Positions 34,205 through 45,600 of a DNA stretch of 64,000 nt are shown here, piece after piece. The notes under the pieces are model-generated. The model saw only the letters and a program-made list of their open reading frames with translations. It had not been told where the DNA came from and did no database searches. This stretch comes from Prorocentrum cordatum (lineage: Eukaryota; Sar; Dinophyceae; Prorocentrales; Prorocentraceae). How positions within the stretch are numbered: position 1 is the stretch's first letter; the number at the start of each line of letters is the position of its first letter. The stretch is taken from NCBI GenBank assembly GCA_963575745.1, contig CAUYUJ010018059.1, forward strand, positions 312,501 through 376,500, in the 5' to 3' direction. The position numbers were made by a program, and so were the translations under genes.

Positions 34205-34303
34205 TGTTCTAAGAACAGTTTCTGGTTTCCACGACATGTTCTCAGAACATTTCTGGCGGAGTCTGTCTTGTTTCATCACGTCGGGTTTAGGTTCTGAGAA
34301 CCT
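34205..34303. repeat. Cluster of three GTTCTNAGAAC palindromes
   Basis: TGTTCTAAGAACA (34205-34217), ATGTTCTCAGAACAT (34236-34250) and AGGTTCTGAGAACCT (34289-34303) are three near-perfect palindromes sharing a TTCTNAGAA core within 100 bp. Whether they are protein sites or RNA hairpins cannot be told from sequence. Confidence 0.8.
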
Positions 34304-34604
34304 TGTTCTTGTCCTCAGAGCATTTTGGGGTTCTACGAGCGCGTCGTGGTAGGACTGCAGGAATGCCGGGGCGGTCGGCCCCTGCTCAAGGCCCAGGGAG
34401 CCGAGCAGCGTCGTGGCGTCGGCGAGGGACCTCGCCGACAAGCTCGGCGCTATAGAGCGGCCGCCGATCGCGAAGAACGCGCGCGCGCTCCTGGTCAGGG
34501 CGGGGCCCGGAGACCCCCTGGGCGCTCGGCGGTCGGTGTCCCGCCCCCCCGGGCCCACCCCCGCCGTCGGCGCCCCGGGCCCTGCGGGCGCAGAGGGGGC
34601 TTGG

Positions 34605-34727
34605 TATCGCTCGGACGTGTGCACTTGTTCTCGGCGGGGATCATTAAGGAGCGTCCTGGATCATCCTGCGAAAAAAAAAAACACGCACGAAACCGAAAAC
34701 AGCACAGGGAATGGACGTCCGAGCGAC
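34605..34727. repeat. Inverted-terminus repeat family F, copy 2
   Basis: It starts TATCGCTCGGACGTGTGCA and ends TGGACGTCCGAGCGAC. The interior shares GCGAAAA, ACGCACGAAACC and ACAGGGAATGG with 15633-15755. Confidence 0.8.
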
Positions 34728-34765
34728 GGGGAGGGGGTTGGGGGAGGGGTGGGAGGGCTTCTTAG

Positions 34766-34905
34766 AAGCACCCCTGCTTCTTAGAAGGCGCGGGCCTTAC
34801 CCATATAGATGTAAGGCCGGCGCCCTCTAAGAAGCAGCCTCCTCCTAAGAGGCCTTCCCCCCTCCCTCCACCCCCTTGTGCGCGCCGCCAGAGGGGGGCC
34901 CCTGA
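34766..34905. repeat. Hairpin repeat family H, copy 1
   Basis: A 27-base arm at 34774-34800 (CTGCTTCTTAGAAGGCGCGG onward) pairs at 25 of 27 positions with 34811-34837 across a 10-base loop. The hairpin and its flanks (CTTCTTAGAAGCACCCC before; CAGCCT and GCGCGCCGCCAGAGGGG after) recur at 62405-62528. Confidence 0.85.
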
Positions 34906-35154
34906 GCTTTCTCACGACCAAGCGGGCAAGCGCGAGCCCATCGGAACGCGGCTCTGTGCTGCGTTCCGATGGGATCGCGCTTGCCCGATCCGATGGGCTC
35001 TGCTATGTGCCGATGGACCTTGCCGAGGTCCAATGGGCTAGCGCGGCTCCAGAAACCCTGGACCCCAAAGTGTTTACGTCTCTGTGTTGTTTCCGCAAGC
35101 TTCAGCCGGCGGAGCCGCCGCCGTCTTACTTAGGCCTGCATCGACGCATGGGAA

Positions 35155-35700
<546 letters not shown>

Positions 35701-35799
35701 CAATGATGCAAACGATGATGATGGTGACGAGGATAATGATAATGAGGATGAGGAAGAGGATGAGGAAGAGGAAGAAAGGAAGAGACGCAGTCGGCGACT

Positions 35800-36559
35800 T
35801 GGGACGGCCATTGAACCGAAACTTGGCTTCTGCTCTTCTGGCTCCCCCATCGATCTTTCCTTCACTCCCCCTCCTCGGCGTGGCCATCTGCGTTTTCCTC
35901 GTCGTCTTCCTCTTCCTCTTCCTAGTCCTATTCGTCCTCTTCCCCCTGTCCTTCTCCTCCTCCTTCTTCTCCCGAAGGAGGCGGACGCAGATGGGGACGG
36001 GAGAGGGGGGAGAAGAAGGAAGACGAAGGGGAACATGCACAGGGGTGATGTGGTGGGACCCAGCGGGAGGATCGAGGGCCACAGGAGCAGAAGCCACGTT
36101 TTGGGTTCCAACTGCTGGTCCACACCATGAGGAAGGGGGGTTTGGAAGAATGCGAAGAAGAAGACGAAGAGAAAGACAGAAACTCCCTGAAGCACTCAGA
36201 TCCGAAAAGGGCTGCTGGGAGCATACCTGGGATGCATCAACGATGCTGCGAGACACCCTCCCGCCCCGAGCCGCTCCTCTCGGGTCCTCCCTTCTCGCAC
36301 CGCGAGCGAGGTGCCCCGTTGAGAGGCCCACACAACGCACGGGGCCAGCCGCTCGGGCGAGGGCCCCGCTCTGCACACGGAGCTGCCCTCGGCACCCTCC
36401 GAGCGTACCGTGCGGCACGCGAGAGGAGGGGCGTGAACACACAGCCCAGCGGGGTGCTCGGCGACGTCTCCGCGCGGTGCGCGACTGCTCACCACGAGCT
36501 CTGAGAGGGCCGCCCCCCCCCCCCCCCCTTGCCCCACCCCGTCTGTGCGCCCCGCCCAC
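35800..36559. other. Region upstream of the EB1-family gene
   Basis: No gene was recognised. A pyrimidine tract lies around 35860-35970. The long forward and reverse frames are extensions of triplet-array frames. Confidence 0.4.
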
Positions 36560-36594
36560 CTTCGCCTCCTCTTCCCTCCCCTTCTCCTCCCCAG
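36560..36594 (+). promoter_or_regulatory. Polypyrimidine tract and AG upstream of EB1 exon 1
   Basis: A run of C and T ending in CTCCCCAG (AG at 36593-36594) lies 10 bases before the ATG of the EB1-family gene. This is a good 3' splice site, either for the trans-spliced leader or for an intron in the 5' UTR. Sequence alone does not distinguish these. Confidence 0.55.
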
Positions 36595-36604
36595 TGGCAG
36601 GAGC

Positions 36605-36660
36605 ATGGGCCGCGGGTCCTCCGCCGTGGGCATGATGGAGGGCGCGTTCTTCGTGTCCAG
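36605..36660 (+). CDS. EB1-family gene, exon 1
   Basis: It encodes MGRGSSAVGMMEGAFFVS plus two bases of the next codon (Arg). The MEGAFFV(S/G)RTELL pattern across the junction is the typical protist EB1 start. The donor is AG|GCCCGC, a GC donor. AGG is repeated at the far end of the intron. Confidence 0.75.
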
Positions 36661-39600
36661 GCCCGCCGCGTCACGGGGGGGAGGCTTCCGGACACCCTAA
36701 GGAAAGAGAGGGGCGGGATACGTGTGTGCTATCCTCCTCATCCTCCACCCCTCTTCCTTGTAAGCAGCTCCTCAGGGCGGGCCGGGCGTTTCGCTTGAGA
36801 TTTCCCTGTTGATGATCTTGACGCTTGAATCCTGCAGCACATTCAGTCATGGAGGGCGTGTAGTTGTCCAAACGAGGTTTTCGCCCTAGCGCCCCGCGCT
36901 CTCGTCTTGAGCAAGTGCAGCAGTTTCAGGGAGGAAGGGCGGGCGGTATTCAAACGTGGGGAAAAACACACAAACAACACCGTGGGGAAAAACAGACACA
37001 TCTGTGTGTGTGTGTTTTGCTTGTTTTTGTGTGTGTGTGTTTCCCCACAGTGTGTGTTTTTCCCCACAGTGTGTGTGTGTGTGTGTTTTTCCCACAGTGT
37101 GTGTTTTTTCTCCACTTGCTCTCGACCCAGCGCCGCGCACACTCGTGCTCAGAGCCTGCGACGCCTGCACGGACGGAGGGCGGCTCCTCTTCAAAAGTGA
37201 GGGTCTGTCGCTGCAGCGCCGCGCGCACCCGTTCGCGCAGGAGCTTCGAGGGTGCGCGTGGTCGGAGTTACGGAGGAGGAGGAGGAGGACGAAGAGGAGG
37301 AGGAGGAGGAGGAGGAGGAGGAGGAGGAGGAGGAGGAGGAGGAGGGGGGAGGAGGAGGGGAGGGTCCACGGGCTAGGGCCGCGGATTCCGAGCGCCCTCT
37401 CGGCCTTTCTTTTCCGCGGGCGGACGGCGCGGGTCGTGCAAGAGCTTCGAGGATGCGCGTGGTCGGAGTTACGGAACTGGTGCCCCAGCAAGCGTTGAGA
37501 CTGCCGTGGCGTAGCCCTCACGTTGATCCGCGGTGTTGCAATCCCAGGATTGGCGTCCTGGCCCGATACAGGACTGTCAGGACGCAACGGCCATGTTGAT
37601 TCGCGACGCTCAGATCCCAGGAGCGTAATTGAATTTTGGCGCGACTGAGGATTCTCAGATGGTTGTGTTCCAATAGGGCATTCCCCGCAATGGAAAATAA
37701 GCGCTTGTAGGGCCCAGTGAGGAGTCAACTTGGAGAGAGTTGTTGTTGTTGCAACATGGTTGATGCGTTTTGGGTGTACACTGGTCCTCCTCATTCTCCT
37801 GTTTCTCTTCCTCCTCCTCCTCCTCCTCGGTCGGTCGGTCGTGCGCGGTAAGGAGGGGGAGGCGCACCAGGGGCAAGAGGCGTAACAGACGGGCGTGAGT
37901 CCTTACTCGAAATGTCTAGACAAAAGGATGGGGAACCTGGAGCGGATGTCCTGAAGCATGGTGAAACGAATCAGGACACATTAGCCCGCCGGGTAAGCCT
38001 TGGCCGCAGCAGTTTCCCAGGTGATATCGCTCACTATTACACAGGGCCCCATCCAGTCATAGTTTGTCGAAGCTGATCCATTGCAGGTAGATGCACACAA
38101 AGCAACACGGGTGGTTTCACCACTCTTGCCCCAAAGCGACATTGGTGCAACACATGTTTGGAAACTCCTTGGCGGGCCTCTACCGCACACTCTTTTGGAA
38201 GAAACCATATGCTGGGGCAGTCCTGAACTCTCTTGCCCTGGGCGGGATATTCCAGTACGGTAGCTATCCCGTGTACCCAAGCCTTGCAAAGAAACAGCAA
38301 AGCCGTGCGTAGGAGTCGGTTGCCTAACTCCATTTGGGAGCCCTCTCTTGTCGTCACATGGCCCAGCCCCCAAAGTTTGTTGGCAAACCGTAGTGGACGG
38401 GGAGGCGTAGCAACGCCAGGAGCAGGCTTGTGCCTTGCCACTGACCAAGTCTCACAACGCGAACCCTCTACTACCCCCGCAACTCTCCCCGACCTGAGGG
38501 AGTCCAGCCAAAGGTGCACCGACTGGGCCCAAGGGAGGCCCCCCCAAACGGGACAATTGACAGCATCCAAACTGAGAGCGTGAAGTTTCGTGAGGAACCT
38601 AGTTTGTAGAGCCCGAAATGATCCTGGAGCAAGTGCTGCCGCGTTGACGTAGCCTTCGACATCTTGAGAACAGGGCCGATTGCTGGTCCTTGGCGCTGCA
38701 ACCACGAAGGAGAAGCGTGAGAGTCAGACCTGCCCGCCTTTCGGAGTGTGGCTGCTTCGTTCTTCGCCTCCGCACTCGCCTCGTTGAGCTCCTCCTCGCT
38801 GGATCGGAACCTGGTGGTTGCCCAAGATTGTCGACACGTCGGCGAATTGCCAAGATGCTTAGCGAGACGGCATACCTGTCGGACATCTCCAAGGAACACC
38901 TGGCAACATGTGCCAGAGGTTAGTTATCCTTTTCCTCCTCCTCCTCCTCCTCCTCCATCAGTCTTCCTTAAATATAATCCTGTCGCACCCCGTGGCCGGT
39001 CGAAGGGGCAAGCCAGGCGCTTCGCCGGAGATCTCCTCACCAGCTCTGCTCTTGAGGCTTGGCAATGTGCAGCGGCTTCGTGGATGGAGGGCGGGCTGCT
39101 TTCAAAGCGTAATTCTCGCTCGTGGGAAAAACATATACACACACACACACACACTGTGGGGAAAAAACACACTGTGGGAAAAAAAACTCAGTGTTTTTTG
39201 TGTGTTTTTGTCCCACAGACTCGTGTGTTTGTTTCCCACAATGTGTTTTGTGCCGCGCGCATTGGTGGTAAAACATTGCAAGAGATTCGGGGATTGAGGG
39301 CGGGCCGGTTTCAACATGTGGCTCTCGCTTCAGCTTCGCGCAAGGCGCCGCGCACATTCGTTGCGAACGCTTGCAGGAGCTTCACGGATGGAGGGCGGGC
39401 CGACTTCGAATTGCGGCTCGCTCTAGCGCCGCGCACATGTTTTCCAGCATTTCGCAAGAGCTTCACGGATGGAGGGCGGCTCCTTTTCAACAAGCGATTC
39501 TCGCTTTACCGCTGCGCGCATTCGTCGTTATGCAACCGATTCAAGAGTTTTCAAAGGTAATGTACGAGAAATTGTGCTTTGGCACGATGTCGGGACGCCA

Positions 39601-42600
39601 GGGCGCAACTGTCACGTTGACTCGCGGTGTTGTACTCCCAGGAATGGTATCCTGGCACGATCCAGGGCTTTCCAGGAGCAACAGTAACGGTGATTCGTGG
39701 CGTTGAAGTCCCAGGAATGGCGTTCTAGCACAATTACGGATTATCACAGGCTTGTCTTCCAACGGGACTATTCGAGTGATATTTTTCGTAGGGGCCTCTA
39801 TAGAGGGAATTAGCAGGGAGGGTTTATTGCAAAATCGCTGGTGAGTCTTAGTTGTACACGTGTCCTCCTCTTTCTCTTCCTCCTCCTGGGTTTCCCATCT
39901 CCTCCTATGCATCCTCCTCCTCATCCTCCTTTTCCTCTTGCTCGTTGCTCCTCTTCCTCCTGCTCCTCCTCCTCCTCCGCCTCCCGACGGTGAGCCCTTG
40001 CGTCTAAATGACAATCGCCGCACCAGGGGTCGTCTGTTCGATGGGTTTCCCCACGCGGGTGAGGAACACAGCTCCCCCTGTTTCTGGCTGGTCGGCAAGG
40101 CAGCGAGGAGGAGCAGGGCGGACCCAGCCAAGGGTGAGCCCCCTCCTCCTGTTGTCTTGTGCCCAGGATGTCCAGGGAGTAAACACACCCCGGACCCACT
40201 AGTGGAGCCTGCCAAACTGGCCTGGTCAGTGATGTCCCTGCGTGCGTTTGCTGCAGGGCTTCTCTTGCAGGGACCGTTTATTATGAGGGGCTCCTCGCCC
40301 TGTGTCTCCCTCCGCGGCCGCTTTCCCATACATCCGACGACATGATCTGTTTCAATGCGCGGCCCCAGAGGTATCGGGGGTGGACAGAGACCCCACGCTG
40401 ACACGTCGATTAGTGAATTGTCCGTTTTCGGTTCTCGAGAGGGCGCCGCGGCCGTCATTTCCCAGGCTTGCGCCCGCCAGGTTTGGGCCCGAGGTCGTTT
40501 TCGCTAAACCACGTTTTACTAAAGGGGGTTCTGTCCATCCCCGAAGGTAGTTTTCTGGACGGTATCGGCACATGTGCGTGTGAAGGCGGTTGGAAGTTGG
40601 TAGGAAAAAACAGGAGGTCGTGGTTTTAGACAAGGGCCACGTGCTGTCATACTCGCGTCCTGCCTCATCCTCCCGGGTGGCGTCCCAGCTCCGCTCTCCC
40701 ACGACGGCCTCCGGAGGCCGAGCACTCGAGGACACGCGCCCGGACTGCAGAAGCCCCCCCCGCTCGTCGTCGGAGATTCGGGCTCCCTCCTCTCCGTTCG
40801 TGTCGGGCTGCTGTTGCCCGACGCCTCGTGCCCAACGCCGCCGCCGCCGACAGGAGGAAGGAGGAGGAGGAGGAGAGGAAGAGGAGGATGAGGAAGAGTA
40901 TGCGAGTATAGGGAGGAGGAGGAGGAGGAGGAGGAGGAGGAGGAGGAGGAGGAGGAGGAGGAGGAGGAGGAGAGGAGGAGGAGTAGGAGGAGGAGGAGGA
41001 GGAGGAGGAGGAGGAGAAGAGGAGGAGGAGGAGGAGGAGGAGAAAGAGGAGGAGAAAGAGGAGGCGGAGCAAGAGGAGTACGTAAGAGGAGGGGGAGGAG
41101 GAAGGAGGGGAGGAGGAGGAGGGGAGGGGAGGAGGAGGAGGAGGAGGCGGAGTAAGTGGAGTAAGAGGAGGGGGGAAGGAGGAGGAGGAGGAGGCGGAGG
41201 AGGAGGGGGAGCAGGAGGAGCAGGAGGAGGAGGAGGCCCTGCTGCTCGCCCCGCGGGCGTGCGCGGGAGCGTCGGACCGCGGGGAGGACGGAGCTCCTCC
41301 AGTGGGCGAACGACCTGCTGCAGGTGTCCCTCACCAAGGCGCGGCGGGTTCCGAGGCTCGGAGCCTCAAGGTTTGTGGAGGACGATCAATGGAGAGGAAG
41401 CATGCTGCCAAATAATTTCCAGATATCAGAAGACATGTTTCAAACATGTTAAAACTATAAAAATCATGTTTGAAACAGTTTTAGAAGATGCTTTACACAT
41501 GTTAAACACATCTTTAACTCAATGATAGGATTGTTAGAGTGTCCATTGGCATGGCATCCACAGCTTCAGGTACTGAGGACCCGGACGCGGCGCGTTTCTC
41601 TCTTCTTCTTTTGGGCGGCCCCGTGAGATCCTGGCGTCGCATGTTTGGTCGCAAGATGCGTTTCCGCTGGGCTTCCGGCCCTGGGACCATCGCAGTTCGA
41701 TCCGGCTCGGAAAATGCCGCAGGAGGATGGGGTTTGGGGTCTGGTCGTGATTCCTCGCGATGTTGCAACTTTTTCGCATCGTCGGATCTGAGGGTCTCGG
41801 GTGCGCCGAACAATGAGAGTTAGGACTACAGGGAAGTTTGGGAAAGTGGCCGGGGCCAGCCCCATCCTGTCTGTCCAGCCATGCCCAGTTTCCTTCTGGC
41901 TTGTGCAGCCCTGGCGACACCATTCCTACCGTTTCGCCCCCTGCCAATTGTTCCAGCGCTGGCCACTTCCACTGTCATTGGAATTCCAACTCCATTTTTT
42001 CAAGCTTCCCTGAAGTTCATGATTGTGGCTATGAAGTATCCGTAGTCGTAGTTGTAGTAGAAGTGGTAGTAATAACAGTAGTAGCAGTAGTAGTGGTGGT
42101 CAGCATGGTGTAGGTATGCAATCCGCTTCACAAACAATATAGGATCCCCTAGGATTCCCACAGGATTCCTTCGTATCCCCTCATATTCCCATCGGATTCC
42201 CTAGGACTCCTTAGGATTCATATAAGATCCCCTCGGAATCCATAGGATTCCCGTCGGAGTCCTTAGGATCTCCATGGGTCTCCAGGATTCCAGCGTGAGT
42301 GCGGGACGCCCACTCATGATCCAGTTTTATCCGTCACGTGCGTGCTGTGCGTTGTTTCTTCTGACAGGGGCGGTTGCCGGGGGGTTGGGGAAGGGTTCGT
42401 CCAGTGATAGGGAGCAGTGGTGATCCCTCCCCGAGGGGCAAGAAAGGGGGTCGCAAGGGGAAGAAGCTCTGTACCGCCTGCGCCCACAGGGCGGGTGGGA
42501 CTCCGCCAGGCGCCGCTGCCGGCCTGGCGACCGCCCCCGCGTGGGGGGGGGAAGGTGGAGCAGTGCGCGAACGGTTGCATCTACTGCCAGGTGGTCGACT

Positions 42601-45600
42601 CCTGCTACCCAGGTCACGTCTCCGACGTGCCGCTCTCGAGGGGTTGGAGGGCAGGAGCGGGAGGAGGAGGAGTAGGAGGAAGGCAAGCGGGAGGAGGAGG
42701 AGGGGGGAGGATTAGGAGGAGGAATAGGTAAATGAGGAGGATAATGATACTGATAATAATATGTAGAGAAGCGGCGAGGAGGGAGGAGGAGAGCGGGAGG
42801 AGAGTGGACAACGAAAGGGAGAAGAAGGAGGAGGATGAGGAGGAGGAGGAGGGGGAGGGTCAACGGGAGGAGAAGGAGTATTGGGAGGGGGAGTGATAGG
42901 AGGAAGAGGGAGGAGGAAGATGAGCATGGGGAGGAAGATGAGCATGGGGAGTGATAGGAGGGAGGAGGAGAGCGACGAACGGGAGCAGGAAAAGGAGGGA
43001 GAGCAGAAGCGAGTATAGACGAGCACGATCAAGTACGGTACGTTCGCGGCGTGCCGACGCGGCGACGACCCGAGCGCGGGCGTTTTCAAGCTTCAACGCC
43101 GCCAGTGGGCAGTATGGACAGACCTGGCGATCGAAGAGCCGCCGATTGTTCAAGATTGATAGATCCACGCGGTGCCAGAAACCCAAAATTGGGGTCGTCG
43201 GGGTCGTCACGACCCGAACCTGTCGTACACTTTTTGTCGCTGGCGGCGAAACAAAGGCAGTCCGCACCAGCGTGGGGCTAATCGGGGGCAGCGATCGGCA
43301 ACTTGTCAGGCGTGCAGCAGAGCGAGGAGGAGAAGAGGGATCGAGAGTTTGTCGCACGCACGGATTTCAGCATACGTGGTTTAAAACATTTGCCACTCGA
43401 GCGAACCGAAGAGGCAAAGACATCCGAGTGGGCGGGCGCCCGAGGCTTGGCGACGAGCCCGCTTGCATTACACGATTGGCATAACGCCACCTGCAAATAT
43501 CACAGCAACACGACGTAAACAAACCAATAACAACCGCCCGACCAGCGCAAGACGAGGTAGGAAAAGAAGGGTGAGGAGGGAATTGCACCCGCAGAACTTC
43601 GACGCCAGAATTGTCGTCATCCGGGAGGCTCCCGAAACCCGTCGTTCAATACCTTCGGACCTTGTAGATGTCCCGCCGGGATGGCTTCTGGCTGCCAGCA
43701 CTGTTTTTCTGAGCTTGGGCCGTCAATGTAGCTTTGGGCTTTGATCTGTCGTCCATTCCGCTTACCCGTCCCATTCCCGCGCTTCAGCCTGCTCCGTTTG
43801 CTGTTTATGTTTGTGGTCTCTTTTTCTCTCGCTCTCTCTCTCTCTCTCTGTCTCTTTCTTTCTTTCTCTCTCTCTCTCTCTACCTACATCTCGTGTACTC
43901 TCTCCCTCTCTTATTCTTCCTCTATTCGCTGGCACTCGAGGGTCGACATAATTGTGGGCGTCTGTATTATCGTTGTGCTTGCCCCTGTTCGTTGTAATTC
44001 GTCGTTCCTGCTTACATTTCGTTCTCTCTCCTCATCTGTTATTATCTTAGTGCGGCTAGTTTCTTGCTATGGTATATGAGTGGCCTGGGGATCGTCGCAC
44101 AACGCCGTTGTACAGTCTCCTCTTCCGCATCTTCGTTTCTTCCCTCTTCATCTTCCCTCTGCTGCCAGCAGTCTGCAGCCCCTCGTCCACGACATCCGCT
44201 AGCACGTTTAGCCTGATCACTTTGAACTGCCAGCGCACGTCGAAGACTCATCCTTGACGTGACATTTTATCGTGAGTTGCTTGTGCTGAGCAAGGCGCCC
44301 GAACGATTCGTTGTCCTTGTGCGCGCTCACTGCATATCGTCCAAAGGGTGCCCACTGTGCGCTGGTTTCCCTTTTCTAAAACACCAACTCGCTGTGCTCG
44401 CACGCAAGCATCGGCCAGGTGCACCGCAGCCTGAGTCACAGCTAGGGATGGGGGGGGGACGGAGCGGAGCTGGACGAGGAAAGGTGAGGAGGAGGAGGAG
44501 GAAGAGGACGACAATGGGTCTGAAGGGTTGCGAAAGGGGAGGGAGACAGCGGCAAGAAGGACTGGAGGATGGGGGGGGGAGATGGGGAGAGCGAGGAGGT
44601 GGATGACAAGGACGATTGGTCTGAATGGTTGGAGGGGAAAAGGCAGCGGCAGGAGGGACGGTGGATGATAGGGGGAGACGGGGAGAGCGAGGTTGAGGAG
44701 AAAGACGACGACGACGATTGGGTTTGAAGGTTTGGGAGGGCGAGGGAGGAATCCGAGCGATGGGGGATGTGGGGGGAGACGGGGAGAGTGAGGAGGAAGA
44801 GGAGGAGAGAGGAAGGAAGGGGCAGGCGCGGATTCTCCACCAAACCTAACAGCCTCGACATGCCGGACGGGGCCCCAGGAGGCGGAGAGAAAGAGGTCGG
44901 GAGGCGAAGGAGTGCGGACGAGGAAGAGAGGGGGGTGGGGAGGAAGAGGAGGAGGAAGAGGAAAACCTCGAGGAAGAGGAGGAAGAGGAACACGCGGTAA
45001 GGGCAAGCAGGGAAAATGAGGAGGAGGAACAGGGGAAGGAGGAGCAGGAGGAGGAGGAGGAGGAGGAGGAGAAGGAAGAAGAAGACGCCCGAGCGATGAA
45101 ACGCGAGTCCGAACGAACGGAGCCGCGCCAGCGAAACGATATGGAAGGGCGCCCAACGAGGAGAAGGAGGAGGCGGAGGAGGCGGAGGAGGAAAGAGCAG
45201 TGGAGGAGGAAGAGGAGGGGGGGGGAAGGAGGAGGCGGAGATTGAAAAGGGGGGATGGCACGCTAGGTTCGCGATGCGCCATATCTGACATCCTATCCTT
45301 CCCTCCCTTTCCTTCCAAATGCGCTGATATTTTCGTTATCCGCGGACGCTTTCACAGCTGACCTGGAGCTCGAAAGGATACCTCATCGTGTTATGGGCAA
45401 TCGGTAAAAGGGGGCTGCGTACATACGGGGGGAAGTGGCGGAACAGCAGGAAGGAAAGAGGAACACAAGAAAGTAACAGGATGAGGACGAGCAGCAGCAG
45501 GAATTGGAGTGAAAGGAGCGGGAGGGCCAGGAGAAGGATGAGGACGAGAAGCAGCAGGAACTGGAGTGAAAGGAGCGGGAGGGGCAGGTGAACCAGGGGA

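Noticed and set aside
40519-41525. Gly/Arg/Glu-rich forward frame and Leu/Ser-rich reverse frame near 41 kb
   Set aside because: Artefacts of the GGA array. The real coding part nearby is EB1 exon 2, in a different frame from the listed forward one.
42613-42640. Longer EB1 exon 3 reading on through HVSDVPLSR
   Set aside because: A GT donor at 42613 joined to exon 4 restores the KKLNW segment and human-like spacing. The longer version leaves it missing.
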